A DNA stretch of 64,000 nt from Nosocomiicoccus ampullae. Its GTDB lineage: Bacteria > Bacillota > Bacilli > Staphylococcales > Salinicoccaceae. The notes beneath the pieces were generated by a model, which ran no database searches, was not told where the DNA came from, and worked only from the letters and a program-made list of their open reading frames with translations. The stretch spans positions 186,001-250,000 of the forward strand of contig NZ_CP079110.1 in NCBI RefSeq assembly GCF_019357495.1, written 5' to 3'. Below are positions 19,232 through 27,204 of this stretch, one piece after another (position 1 is the stretch's first letter; every line of letters starts with the position of its first letter). The translations under genes were made by a program, and so were the position numbers.

Positions 19232-19543
19232 ATGTACGAAAGTGATTTTGTGTTAATGGAAAACGAAAAAATGTCTTTAGAAGAATTACAGCAAGAGCTC
19301 GGTACAGTTGTACAAAATGAAGTAATTTTTAATGAGTTAGCATCTAAACGTAGTGTATCTCAGCAACCAATGCCTGAAGATACGTTTGACACGTTTTATT
19401 TACACTTTGATATTAAAGATTCACAAGATTTTATAAGTGTCGTGACAAATGTGAGTAAAGAAAAACACCTCGTTGATTATGATTTACACAAGAAAAAATT
19501 AGACATTCAACTGATTAATTATAACCATCGAGACGAGAAATGA
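19232..19543 (+). CDS. Hypothetical cytoplasmic protein
   Basis: A 103-residue soluble acidic protein without recognisable motif; KMSLEELQQELG looks like an N-terminal helix and the second half reads as beta strands (FDTFYLHFDI, LVDYDLHKKKLDIQLINY). AGGAGAAG ribosome binding site upstream. Its TGA overlaps the ATG of the acetyltransferase gene, so it is a real coupled gene of that operon. Confidence 0.65.
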   Translation: MYESDFVLMENEKMSLEELQQELGTVVQNEVIFNELASKRSVSQQPMPEDTFDTFYLHFDIKDSQDFISVVTNVSKEKHLVDYDLHKKKLDIQLINYNHRDEK

Positions 19544-20091
19544 CATATATAAAAACAAAGCGTTTATTGTTTAGAGATTATAATCATTCTGATGTTGAAT
19601 GTTTAAAAGAAATAATGCAAGAGCGGGATACGATGCAGTATTTTCCGAGCGTGTTTTCAAATAGCGAAGTCGAAGCACTCGTTAAAGAAATGTCAGGTAG
19701 TATACGCGATAGAGGGTTCGGATTATTTTCGCTCGAGAAAAAATCGACTAAAGAAATGATTGGTATTGCGGGAATTCGAATTAAGCAATATGACGAATGT
19801 TTACATCTCGATGAAATTGAAGATTTATTCCCTGCAGTGGAGTTGTTTATCTTACTTGATAAAAAACATTGGAATCAAGGGTTAGCGACAGAAGCAGCAA
19901 ATGCTATTTTAAAATTTGTTCGTAAAAAAACAGATATTAAAGAAGTGTATGCGTTTGTTTCAAAAAAGAATTTACCAGCGCTTAATGTAATTGATAAAAT
20001 TGGAATGGAAAAATTCTATGAATATATCGATCCATATTTTATAGAAGGCCATAGAAAAGCACCAAGCTTAATATTTAAAAAAGAAATTTAA
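19540..20091 (+). CDS. GNAT acetyltransferase, RimJ/RimL-like
   Basis: A 183-residue GNAT protein of the RimL type: TKRLLFRDYNHSDVECL at the N-terminus, WNQGLATEAANAILKF as the acetyl-CoA loop (about 107-122), and SKKNLPALNVIDKIGMEKF for motif B. Members acetylate protein N-termini or small amines; the substrate is unknown. It is coupled to the preceding hypothetical gene and ends in a terminator shared with the convergent LOG gene. Confidence 0.85.
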   Translation: MTYIKTKRLLFRDYNHSDVECLKEIMQERDTMQYFPSVFSNSEVEALVKEMSGSIRDRGFGLFSLEKKSTKEMIGIAGIRIKQYDECLHLDEIEDLFPAVELFILLDKKHWNQGLATEAANAILKFVRKKTDIKEVYAFVSKKNLPALNVIDKIGMEKFYEYIDPYFIEGHRKAPSLIFKKEI

Positions 20092-20130
20092 AAGCGGACA
20101 TCTGAAATTAATCACGATGTCCGCTTTCTA
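20091..20130. terminator. Bidirectional terminator
   Basis: Stem AAAGCGGACAT (20091-20101) with ATGTCCGCTTT (20117-20127), 15-base loop. It overlaps the end of the minus-strand LOG gene. Confidence 0.85.
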
Positions 20131-20704
20131 TATCTTCTCTCGTACGCCCTTCAACAGGTCTGTATGATTTTAATTGATTAATAACGTCATCAACAGAATC
20201 GACTTTCATAATAAGATCTAAAAATCTTCTTTCTAAAAAGTCATTTTCAATAAATGTCTCAAATAACTCAAATAATGAGTCATAATAACCGTCTGTATTG
20301 ACAAGGGCAATCGGTTTTTGCTGAAACCCAATTTGTCCGGAAACGAACACTTGGAAAAATTCTTCCATTGTTCCAGCTCCACCTGGTAATACAATGATTG
20401 CATCTGCTTCGTCGATGAGCATATCTTTACGAATACTCATCGTGTCGACGACTTTCATATTTTTAACACGCGGATGCGCCATTTCTTTATCGACTAAGAC
20501 GGTTGGTATAATACCTGTCACATCACCGCCAGCATCTAGCGCGCCGTCTGCAGTTGCGCCCATTAAACCAAGGCCTCCACCACCATAGATGAGTTCTACT
20601 TCTTCTTTAGCGAGAATTTCACCGAGGCGATATGCGTCTTCTTTAAACTGATTACTGTTACCTAAACGTGCACCACAAAAAACAGAAACTCTATTAATTT
20701 TCAT
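20108..20704 (-). CDS. LOG family protein (TIGR00730)
   Basis: A 198-residue Rossmann-like protein with the family signatures VFCGARLGN (residues 8-16), GGGGLGLMG and the catalytic PGGAGTMEEF motif. Plant and bacterial LOG proteins hydrolyse nucleoside 5'-monophosphates to base and ribose 5-phosphate; the bacterial physiological role is often unclear. The start overlaps the stop of the upstream minus-strand gene (TAATG), indicating translational coupling. Confidence 0.9.
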   Translation of the reverse strand: MKINRVSVFCGARLGNSNQFKEDAYRLGEILAKEEVELIYGGGGLGLMGATADGALDAGGDVTGIIPTVLVDKEMAHPRVKNMKVVDTMSIRKDMLIDEADAIIVLPGGAGTMEEFFQVFVSGQIGFQQKPIALVNTDGYYDSLFELFETFIENDFLERRFLDLIMKVDSVDDVINQLKSYRPVEGRTREDIESGHRD

Positions 20705-21456
20705 TAGTTGTTATGCTTTTCCTTCCAGTCTTGGAATTCTCGAAGTGAATCAGATTTTTGATACGCTTCGCCGTAACCAGTTTTTCTGCCGATATTTTGA
20801 ATGTGACGTTCGTTTTCACGGCGATGTTTACCGAATAATGATTCGTCTCTTGAAGCTTCTCTTTTTTCTTTTAGATCTTTACTCTCTTCACGAAGACGTG
20901 CACTTTTAGGATCTAAAGCATCTTTATGTTTTCGGTGAAGACTACCGGGTTCATAGCTTTCTTCATACTCTGTACCTTCAACGAATCTCTCGTTTAATTC
21001 ACGTACGTTTTTAGTATCTGGTTTTTGAATGTTCAATTTTTGACTTCCTTTCGAAACTTGCATGCGTGACTCTAACTCTTCGTTACTTGGTGTAGAAACG
21101 CCTGCTTCTTTTTCTAAACGCGCGTTACGATGTGCGTCTTTATCTTTTTCAAAATCAGCTTCTAATTTTTCAAGTTCTTTTTGTAGTTTGTTGTAATCTT
21201 TAATTTGTTTATTATACGCATGTTTTTGTTTAGAATTCTGATATTTTGATGAAATAAAGTCGCGGGTTTCGTTATAACCTGTTGCACCAACTTCAGTAAC
21301 GACTTGAGCTTTATCTTTTACTTTATCATATAAAATATTTGAGTTTTTAGCGAGTTTTTTTACGTCAGGATGTTTTTTAACTTCTTTTCTGTTTTTAATT
21401 AATGGGACGAGTAGGACAGGGAGCACTGTCGCTGCCATTCTAATCTTATCTTTCAT
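20704..21456 (-). CDS. Membrane-anchored coiled-coil protein, unknown
   Basis: A 250-residue protein with a single N-terminal hydrophobic segment (MAATVLPVLLVPLI, about 7-20) followed by a basic, highly charged region with predicted coiled coil (YNKLQKELEKLEADFEKD, about 83-110). The C-terminal 100 residues are disordered-looking and rich in E, K and R. The topology suggests a cytoplasmic tail tethered to the membrane. I do not recognise a family. GGAGG lies upstream of the start and the gene is coupled to the LOG gene. Confidence 0.7.
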   Translation of the reverse strand: MKDKIRMAATVLPVLLVPLIKNRKEVKKHPDVKKLAKNSNILYDKVKDKAQVVTEVGATGYNETRDFISSKYQNSKQKHAYNKQIKDYNKLQKELEKLEADFEKDKDAHRNARLEKEAGVSTPSNEELESRMQVSKGSQKLNIQKPDTKNVRELNERFVEGTEYEESYEPGSLHRKHKDALDPKSARLREESKDLKEKREASRDESLFGKHRRENERHIQNIGRKTGYGEAYQKSDSLREFQDWKEKHNN

Positions 21457-21586
21457 AATTTTTTAAACCTCCGTTACACTGTTTACTTATTATTATAACT
21501 TACCCGTAAACGATTTACATGAAACTGTGTGTTTGAAATTACACATAAACGGCAATATAAGAAGTAATAATTAGGAGGCGATCAAC

Positions 21587-22213
21587 ATGGCGCTAGACAA
21601 AAACACGAAAGTACAAAAATTATTTATAGATTATCCAAATATTGGTGAGGTTTTAAGACCACTGTCATTAGAATTTGTTGTAAATGAAAACTTAACAGTA
21701 GAGGACATTGCGAATAAAGCGGATTTAGAAAATGATGCACTCGTGAACGACTTAAAATCATTTATAGAAGATGAGGCAGTGACAAATTACGTCAACCATA
21801 CACCACAAGATTTATCAAAAACAGTAACTGACCGTTACATCGAAGATTTTAAAGATGAACTTCCTGTACTTCATGAGTATATTAAAAAAGTGTCAGATAA
21901 AATCCTTAAAGATGAGAACGTCCACCAAGCGTATGATCAGTTAAAAGAAAAAATTGAAGAGTACGTTAATTTATTAGAAGATACAGTACATCCACTCATT
22001 GAGGAAAGAAAACCGAGTGACGTGTATGACGCAGATTTACAGAAAAAAGAAGTTGAAATTATCGACGCGTTATACAAAGTTAAACGACTCACAAATGACT
22101 ACAATTCTGATAACACGAATAGTGAAGTTAGCTTTGTTTACAAACGACTCGAGCGTTTGGAAAAGCAAGTAACTGAAATGATTACGCTAGAAAACTTAAT
22201 CAGAAGACAATAA
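21587..22213 (+). CDS. ScdA/RIC-like protein lacking the cysteines and iron ligands
   Basis: A 208-residue helical protein that follows the ScdA (YtfE/RIC) layout. Residues 8-60 match the DUF1858-like N-terminus (LFIDYPNIGEVLRPLSLEF then LTVEDIANKADL). Residues 70-208 follow the hemerythrin-like four-helix region, with DELPVLHEYIKKV, VKRLTNDY and a terminal LENL. In true ScdA the N-terminal domain ends in FCC and the di-iron site uses several His. Here FCC reads FVV (30-32), the His-His pair reads R83-Y84, the EHD His reads E155, and HIHLEN reads MITLEN (197-203). Metal binding is therefore unlikely. The homology is by eye and needs a profile search. Confidence 0.6.
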   Translation: MALDKNTKVQKLFIDYPNIGEVLRPLSLEFVVNENLTVEDIANKADLENDALVNDLKSFIEDEAVTNYVNHTPQDLSKTVTDRYIEDFKDELPVLHEYIKKVSDKILKDENVHQAYDQLKEKIEEYVNLLEDTVHPLIEERKPSDVYDADLQKKEVEIIDALYKVKRLTNDYNSDNTNSEVSFVYKRLERLEKQVTEMITLENLIRRQ

Positions 22214-22244
22214 AAAAACTCGCCATTAGGCGAGTTTTTTGTAT
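22213..22244 (+). terminator. Rho-independent terminator
   Basis: Stem AAAAACTCGCC (22215-22225) with GGCGAGTTTTT (22230-22240), ATTA loop. Confidence 0.92.
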
Positions 22245-22258
22245 CAACATTATTTTAT

Positions 22259-24022
22259 TTACTTCTCAAACGTAACTGTAAACGTTGTGTGTTCTCCTTC
22301 AATACTGTCTACAGCTATTGTTCCGCCATGCAGTTCGACAAGGTGCTTAACAATCGCTAATCCTAAACCAGTGCCACCGTCTTTTTTACTTCTCGCGGTA
22401 TCGACTCTGTAAAATCTTTCGAATAATCTATCGATACTTTCTTCAGGAATTCCAGCACCAGTATCGTGGACGATGAGTTTCATGAATTCTTCAGTTTCTT
22501 CGATTCGAACTTCAACATCATCACCATCTTGAGTATAATTGACGGCATTTGATAGTAAGTTTATGAGTATTTGTCCAACTCTTTCTTTATCTGCAAAAAG
22601 TATGTGCTCAGATTTTTCAGGTAACGTAAGATTTAATTGTTTATCTTTAAATAATCGTTTCATTGGTCGAACGGTCGTATAGACGAGTTCGGTTAAATCG
22701 AAATTCGTTTCGTTTAATTTAATTTGTTGTTTCTCTATTTTAGATAAATTTAAAATATCGGCAATTAGTGCATTTAACCGTACACTTTCGTCAAAAATAA
22801 TTTGTAAAAATTCCTTTTCGACTTCTTTTGGCAATTCATCATTTTCAATTAACGTTTCTGCGAACCCTTTTATTGACGTAATTGGTGTTTTTAATTCGTG
22901 TGAAACATTTGCGACAAAGTCACGGCGGACATTTTCTAATCGTTTAATGTCACTAATATTATGAAGCGCGACAATGACTCCACGTCTTTCCCATCGTTGA
23001 CCGTAATAAGGCGCTGCGTAAAAATTTAATACTGTTTCTTCAGGTGTATATAAGTAAACGTCATGGTTGATGATTTTATCGTATTTATAGACGTGGCGAA
23101 TATCTCTTAAAATATTTAATGGCACTAAACTTTCGCGGTAGTCACTATCAATAACGTTTTCGCGCGTCAGACTAGTTAAATTTAGTGCTGCTTCATTCGC
23201 AACGACGATCTTACCTTCAGGGTTTATGAGTATTACACCTGTAATTAAATTCGATAAAATACTCTCCAGCTGTTTAGATTGGTCTACAATTTCTGTCACG
23301 TATTCGTTTAAACTCCCAGCAAGTGAATTAATCGATTCACTTAGCGTATTTAATTCAGCGGGGAAAGGCTCGTTAATACGTGCACTATAATCTTTTTCTT
23401 CTAAACGTTTAGTGGCGTCATTAATCTTTTGAATGGGTTGTGTAATTTTATATGAAAGTAGTGCAGCTGAAATTAGTGTTGCAACTAAAATTAAAGTAAA
23501 TACGACAAGTAAGGATACCCAGATTTTATTCGTTACTGCTTCAATTGTTTTTAGCGCTGTTGAAACTCTAACGAAACCAACGATTTCCCCATCTGACTGA
23601 ATTGGTGAAGCGATATACATCATATTGACTTTTTCAGTGTCACTTTCCCGAAGGAATGATTCACTCACCGATTCATTTTTTAACGCTGACCGAACTTCCG
23701 GACGATCTAGGTGGTTCTCCATATGTAATGAGTTCGCTTCGCTATCGTAAATGACTTGACCAGTACGATTGATTATCGTGTAGCGGTTTGAATCTGAAAG
23801 TTTTAAACTTTCGATCCATGGTTGTATACTTTTATAATTTAAATCAATCGTATCATTTTCAATTAAACTTGAAACGAGTTCGCTATCTTCTTTTAAGCGT
23901 TGGCTGGATAGTGATTCATACGTCGTTCGGTTCACGTTTTCTACAAAGAAAAACATAATACATAATCCAACAATTGAAATGATGAAAAACGAAACAGTAA
24001 TTCTAATCCATAACTTATTCAT
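22259..24022 (-). CDS. phoR: Sensor histidine kinase PhoR
   Basis: A 587-residue membrane kinase. TM1 is at about 7-27, an extracytoplasmic sensor domain at about 28-165, TM2 at about 168-190, HAMP to about 245, a PAS domain at about 250-360, HisKA with VSHELKTP (H375), and a HATPase with NLLSNAVNYT, DTGAGIP and GTGLGLAIVKHL. The order and the OmpR-type partner immediately upstream fit Firmicute PhoR, the phosphate-limitation sensor. WalK has a similar layout, but the extra domains and small sensor suit PhoR better. Its start overlaps the phoP stop by 8 nt. Confidence 0.88.
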   Translation of the reverse strand: MNKLWIRITVSFFIISIVGLCIMFFFVENVNRTTYESLSSQRLKEDSELVSSLIENDTIDLNYKSIQPWIESLKLSDSNRYTIINRTGQVIYDSEANSLHMENHLDRPEVRSALKNESVSESFLRESDTEKVNMMYIASPIQSDGEIVGFVRVSTALKTIEAVTNKIWVSLLVVFTLILVATLISAALLSYKITQPIQKINDATKRLEEKDYSARINEPFPAELNTLSESINSLAGSLNEYVTEIVDQSKQLESILSNLITGVILINPEGKIVVANEAALNLTSLTRENVIDSDYRESLVPLNILRDIRHVYKYDKIINHDVYLYTPEETVLNFYAAPYYGQRWERRGVIVALHNISDIKRLENVRRDFVANVSHELKTPITSIKGFAETLIENDELPKEVEKEFLQIIFDESVRLNALIADILNLSKIEKQQIKLNETNFDLTELVYTTVRPMKRLFKDKQLNLTLPEKSEHILFADKERVGQILINLLSNAVNYTQDGDDVEVRIEETEEFMKLIVHDTGAGIPEESIDRLFERFYRVDTARSKKDGGTGLGLAIVKHLVELHGGTIAVDSIEGEHTTFTVTFEK

Positions 24023-24713
24023 CGGAGTATTCCATCTTATAACCGAAGCCTCTCACTGTATGAATGTACTTTGGTGATTTAGGATTATCTTCGATTTTTT
24101 CTCTTAACTTACCAATATGAACGTCGACAATACGAGTGTCTCCGTCAAAATCAAAATTCCAAATACCATTTAATAACTGATCTCTAGAAAGTACACGTTG
24201 ATTATTTTTAGCAAGATAAACTAATAGCTCGTACTCTTTTTTTGTAAGTTCGATTTTTTTATCGTTTTTATAGACGGAGTAGTTGGTTAAATCGAGAGTT
24301 AACTCGCCAATTTGAATCGTCTCGTCGACTTCTTCTGTATGTGACTCAAGATTGATACGTCTTAAAATTGCACGGACTCTTGCAACGACTTCTCGTGGAC
24401 TAAAAGGTTTTGTCATATAATCGTCAGCGCCAATTTCTAAGCCGAGAATTTTATCGAGTTCGTCGTCTTTTGCTGTAAGCATTAAAATTGGCGTATGAAT
24501 CTTATCGAGGCGAAGTGATCTTGCAACGTCCATACCATCCATTTTCGGAAGCATTAAATCTAATACGATGACGTCTGGTGATTCCTTTTTCACTTGTTCA
24601 ATCGCTTCTAATCCGTCACTTGCCGTAATGACTTCAAAACCATTTTGTTCTAAATTAAATTTTAGCAATGTTACGATAGACGTTTCATCGTCTACAACGA
24701 GAATTTTATGCAT
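24015..24713 (-). CDS. phoP: Response regulator PhoP (OmpR family)
   Basis: A 232-residue regulator. The receiver domain has the acidic pair DD (8-9), phosphoacceptor D52 in VLDLMLPKMDG, and conserved Thr and Lys (LMLTAKDDE; DDYMTKPFSPREV). The C-terminal winged helix has LTKKEYELLVYLAKN and VDVHIGKLREKIE. With PhoR it should control the phosphate-starvation response. AGGAGG precedes the start, and a likely promoter sits at 24772-24801. Confidence 0.9.
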   Translation of the reverse strand: MHKILVVDDETSIVTLLKFNLEQNGFEVITASDGLEAIEQVKKESPDVIVLDLMLPKMDGMDVARSLRLDKIHTPILMLTAKDDELDKILGLEIGADDYMTKPFSPREVVARVRAILRRINLESHTEEVDETIQIGELTLDLTNYSVYKNDKKIELTKKEYELLVYLAKNNQRVLSRDQLLNGIWNFDFDGDTRIVDVHIGKLREKIEDNPKSPKYIHTVRGFGYKMEYSDE

Positions 24714-24771
24714 AATAACCTCCTGAATATCGATACATATATTTGTAAGTTATTTTATCATGTTTAAGAAA

Positions 24772-24801
24772 ATTATCTTAATATTTACATATTCTTTACA
24801 A
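24772..24801 (-). promoter_or_regulatory. Probable phoPR promoter
   Basis: Read on the minus strand: TTGTAA (24801-24796), 18-bp spacer, GATAAT (24777-24772), about 60 bp before phoP. Both hexamers are close to consensus. PhoP boxes were not evident by eye. Confidence 0.45.
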
Positions 24802-24870
24802 AGCAGAACGCTCATCGTACCTTATAAAATATGGTATTCTAATTTAGATGATTAAACTCAAGGTGAAATT

Positions 24871-25872
24871 ATGAATATTGAACGTTATAGTCGACAAATT
24901 TTATATAAAAATATTGGTGAAGATGGTCAACAAAAGCTGCTGGATAGTACAGTCCTTATTGTTGGTGTTGGAGCGTTAGGATCAGTGTCTAGTGAGATGC
25001 TTACCCGTCTAGGTATTGGGAAACTCATTTTAATCGACAGAGATTACGTTGAACTTTCTAACTTACAGCGTCAAACACTTTACACTGAAAAAGATGTTGA
25101 CGATCAAAAGCCTAAAGCAATAGCTGCTTATGAGCATTTAAAAGAAATACGTGAGGACCTTGATATTGAAGTACACGTTAACCATGTGGACGCACTCTTT
25201 TTAGAGTCGCTAGTCAAAGAACATGACGTTGATTTAATTTTAGATGGTACAGATAACTTTGAAACGAGACTATTAATTAATGATGTGTCTTATAAACACG
25301 AAATCCCGTGGGTACACGCAGCTGTTATAGAATCATCTTACGTTAGCGCACCATTTACTAAGGATTCGCCGTGCTATAGATGCATAATGCCGGTGCTTCC
25401 ATCGAATACGTTAACGTGTGACACAGCAGGTGTGATTTCACCAGCTGTCCATACAGCAGTATCAATACAAGTCACAACCGCAATTCAACTACTTGTCGGT
25501 GAATCATTTAATAAGCACTATATGACGTTTGGTGACTTATGGTCAGGCGAGCATAGTCGTATCGCATTTGATAATATTAAAAATAAAGACTGTGAAACGT
25601 GTGTCCATGAAAACTACCCGTCATATAACGATAATCACCAAGCACTAAGTCTATGTGGTAGAGACACTGTTCAAATTTACGACGATAATATTACGTATGA
25701 TCTTGCACTTCAAACGGCAAAACGTCTCGGAGATTTCAAAGAAACACCGTACTTCATCGAATTCTATTATGATGATTACCGAATTGTTGTCTTTAAAAAT
25801 GGGCGCATGTTAATACACGGTTTAAATAAAGAAGATAAAGCACGCACGATTGTCGCACAATTATTTGGATAG
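24871..25872 (+). CDS. moeB: MoeB/ThiF-type adenylyltransferase
   Basis: A 333-residue E1-like enzyme that adenylates the C-terminal glycine of MoaD (or ThiS). The nucleotide motif GVGALGSVSSEMLTRLGIG (about 31-49), RQTLYTEKDV, and DGTDNFETRLLIND are diagnostic. Two CxxC pairs (CYRC; CETC) match the structural zinc site. About 90 C-terminal residues diverge and show no rhodanese active-site loop. Its position at the head of the molybdenum cofactor genes supports MoeB over ThiF. Confidence 0.88.
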   Translation: MNIERYSRQILYKNIGEDGQQKLLDSTVLIVGVGALGSVSSEMLTRLGIGKLILIDRDYVELSNLQRQTLYTEKDVDDQKPKAIAAYEHLKEIREDLDIEVHVNHVDALFLESLVKEHDVDLILDGTDNFETRLLINDVSYKHEIPWVHAAVIESSYVSAPFTKDSPCYRCIMPVLPSNTLTCDTAGVISPAVHTAVSIQVTTAIQLLVGESFNKHYMTFGDLWSGEHSRIAFDNIKNKDCETCVHENYPSYNDNHQALSLCGRDTVQIYDDNITYDLALQTAKRLGDFKETPYFIEFYYDDYRIVVFKNGRMLIHGLNKEDKARTIVAQLFG

Positions 25873-25882
25873 GAGAGATTTT

Positions 25883-26389
25883 ATGAGTATTGTAGAAAAA
25901 ATCGATAGAGATATTGCCGTCGGTGTGATCACAGTCAGTGATACGCGTACAAAAGAAACTGACAAAGGTGGAAAACTCGTCATCGAAAAACTCGGTGACC
26001 TAAACGCAGTTGTTGAAGATGAGAATCACTTAATCGTGACAGACGATAAAGACAATATCCGTGAAGCAGTAAAAGAGCTACTGGAAAAAGGTTTAGACGT
26101 CGTGATCACAACAGGTGGTACAGGAATTGCTAAACGAGATGTTACAATTGAAGCGGTAAGTGAGTTATTTGATAAAGAAGTCGAAGGATTCGGTGAGTTA
26201 TTTAGAATGCTGTCGTATACAGAAGACATCGGATCAAGAAGCCTTTTATCTCGCGCAGCTATGGGGACACACGATAATCAACTTATCGTCAGTCTACCTG
26301 GCTCAACAGGTGCGGTAAAATTAGGAATGGATAAGCTTATCGTTCCAGAGTTAAATCATTTAGTATTTGAATTAAATAAAGAAAATTAA
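25883..26389 (+). CDS. moaB: Molybdenum cofactor biosynthesis protein MoaB
   Basis: A 168-residue MogA/MoaB-fold protein that adenylates molybdopterin before metal insertion. I start it at ATG 25883 behind AGGAGAG; an in-frame TTG at 25850 lies inside moeB and has no such site. Motifs include GVITVSDTR, ITTGGTGIAKRDVT and SLPGSTGAVKLGM, which form the molybdopterin-binding face in the family. Confidence 0.92.
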   Translation: MSIVEKIDRDIAVGVITVSDTRTKETDKGGKLVIEKLGDLNAVVEDENHLIVTDDKDNIREAVKELLEKGLDVVITTGGTGIAKRDVTIEAVSELFDKEVEGFGELFRMLSYTEDIGSRSLLSRAAMGTHDNQLIVSLPGSTGAVKLGMDKLIVPELNHLVFELNKEN

Positions 26390-26393
26390 AAAT

Positions 26394-26428
26394 AAGCCCG
26401 AATAGTGACTTTTGCTATTCGGGTGTTT
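26394..26428 (+). terminator. Rho-independent terminator after moaB
   Basis: Stem CCCGAATAG (26397-26405) with CTATTCGGG (26415-26423), followed by TGTTTT. Confidence 0.8.
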
Positions 26429-26650
26429 TAATTGAGTTGGAAAAGTTTATTTAACAAAATTGAGGCTGAAGGACCTTTATTTGTTAGATAAAAAGCTTTA
26501 TTTAACAAAATTCGCACGGTAATACTGAAATATGTTCAATAAAAAATTATATTTAACAAAAATCGTCATCTTTCTAAAATATATGTTAAATAAATCAATA
26601 TAATGAACAAAACCCGAGAAAAAGTGTTAAATAAAACATTTCTCGGGTTT
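26424..26650. repeat. Array of AT-rich palindromes (copy A)
   Basis: Left arms of the type TGTTAAATAAA occur at 26424 (degenerate), 26482, 26533, 26584 and 26625. Right arms of the type TTTATTTAACAAAA follow within about 20 bp in the first three units and a weaker one in the fourth. Between units are 20-22 bp of non-repeated sequence. The offsets 0, 58, 109, 160 and 201 are the same as in the copy at 43043. The gene-free stretch 26390-26660 holds only this array and two terminators. Confidence 0.75.
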
Positions 26651-26652
26651 AA
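26608..26652 (-). terminator. Hairpin downstream of moaC
   Basis: A 12-bp stem, AAACCCGAGAAA (26610-26621) with TTTCTCGGGTTT (26639-26650). The 17-base loop contains the last unit of the palindrome array. On the minus strand the stem is followed by TTTTGTT. Confidence 0.7.
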
Positions 26653-26660
26653 AATTATAT

Positions 26661-27137
26661 TTAGATAAAGTAATCTCCTGATTTCCCACCAGATTTACTT
26701 AACAGTTTTGTTTCTCTAATAATCATACCTTTATCGAGTGCTTTACACATGTCGTACACTGTAAGTGCCGCAGCACTTGCAGCTGTCAAGGCTTCCATTT
26801 CTACACCGGTTTGTCCCTTGACTTTTACCGTCGCTTTAATGTGTAATTTATAACCGTCATCAGTATCCCAATTAAACGAGATATCAATACCTGAAAGTTG
26901 AAGCGGATGACACATTGGGATGATTTGATGCGTGTTTTTTGCTGCCATAATGCCAGCGACTTGTGCGACGGCTAATACGTCACCTTTTTTCATCTTTTCG
27001 TTGATGATTCCTTCATATATATCTTTACTAACTTCGATAATACTTTCTGCAGTTGCAACGCGTGACGAGACATTCTTTTCTGATACATCAACCATTTTCG
27101 CGCGTCCTTCTTCGTTAAAGTGAGTAAACTTAGACAT
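26661..27137 (-). CDS. moaC: Cyclic pyranopterin monophosphate synthase MoaC
   Basis: MoaC converts the MoaA product to cyclic pyranopterin monophosphate. I start it at ATG 27137 ([18 protein letters not shown], 158 aa) with an AGGGGT site just upstream; a longer reading from 27182 has no ribosome binding site. Conserved segments are [24 protein letters not shown] (catalytic His/Lys region), [23 protein letters not shown] and the final KSGGKSGDY. It is divergent from moeA and the only minus-strand gene of the cluster. Confidence 0.95.
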   Translation of the reverse strand: MSKFTHFNEEGRAKMVDVSEKNVSSRVATAESIIEVSKDIYEGIINEKMKKGDVLAVAQVAGIMAAKNTHQIIPMCHPLQLSGIDISFNWDTDDGYKLHIKATVKVKGQTGVEMEALTAASAAALTVYDMCKALDKGMIIRETKLLSKSGGKSGDYFI

Positions 27138-27204
27138 AAAAACCCCTCTTTTTGTATAATAGTTCATAAGTATTACGTTCATTATATCAAAAGGAGAGGT
27201 TTTA

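Noticed and set aside
20704-21456. Assigning the coiled-coil protein to the YtxH family
   Set aside because: It has an N-terminal anchor and charged tail but lacks the short YtxH pattern, so it is left as unknown.
21526-21545. Inverted repeat TGTGT...ACACA upstream of the ScdA-like gene as a Rex or redox operator
   Set aside because: Only five-base arms around ten bases; too weak to call.
26424-26650. CRISPR array reading of the palindromic repeats (also 43043-43260)
   Set aside because: Repeats are imperfect, spacers are shared in position between two loci, spacing falls to 41 bp at the end, and no cas gene is present.
27138-27182. Longer moaC N-terminus
   Set aside because: It would span the promoter and RBS region shared with divergent moeA; MSKFTHF at 27137 has the binding site and gives the usual length.
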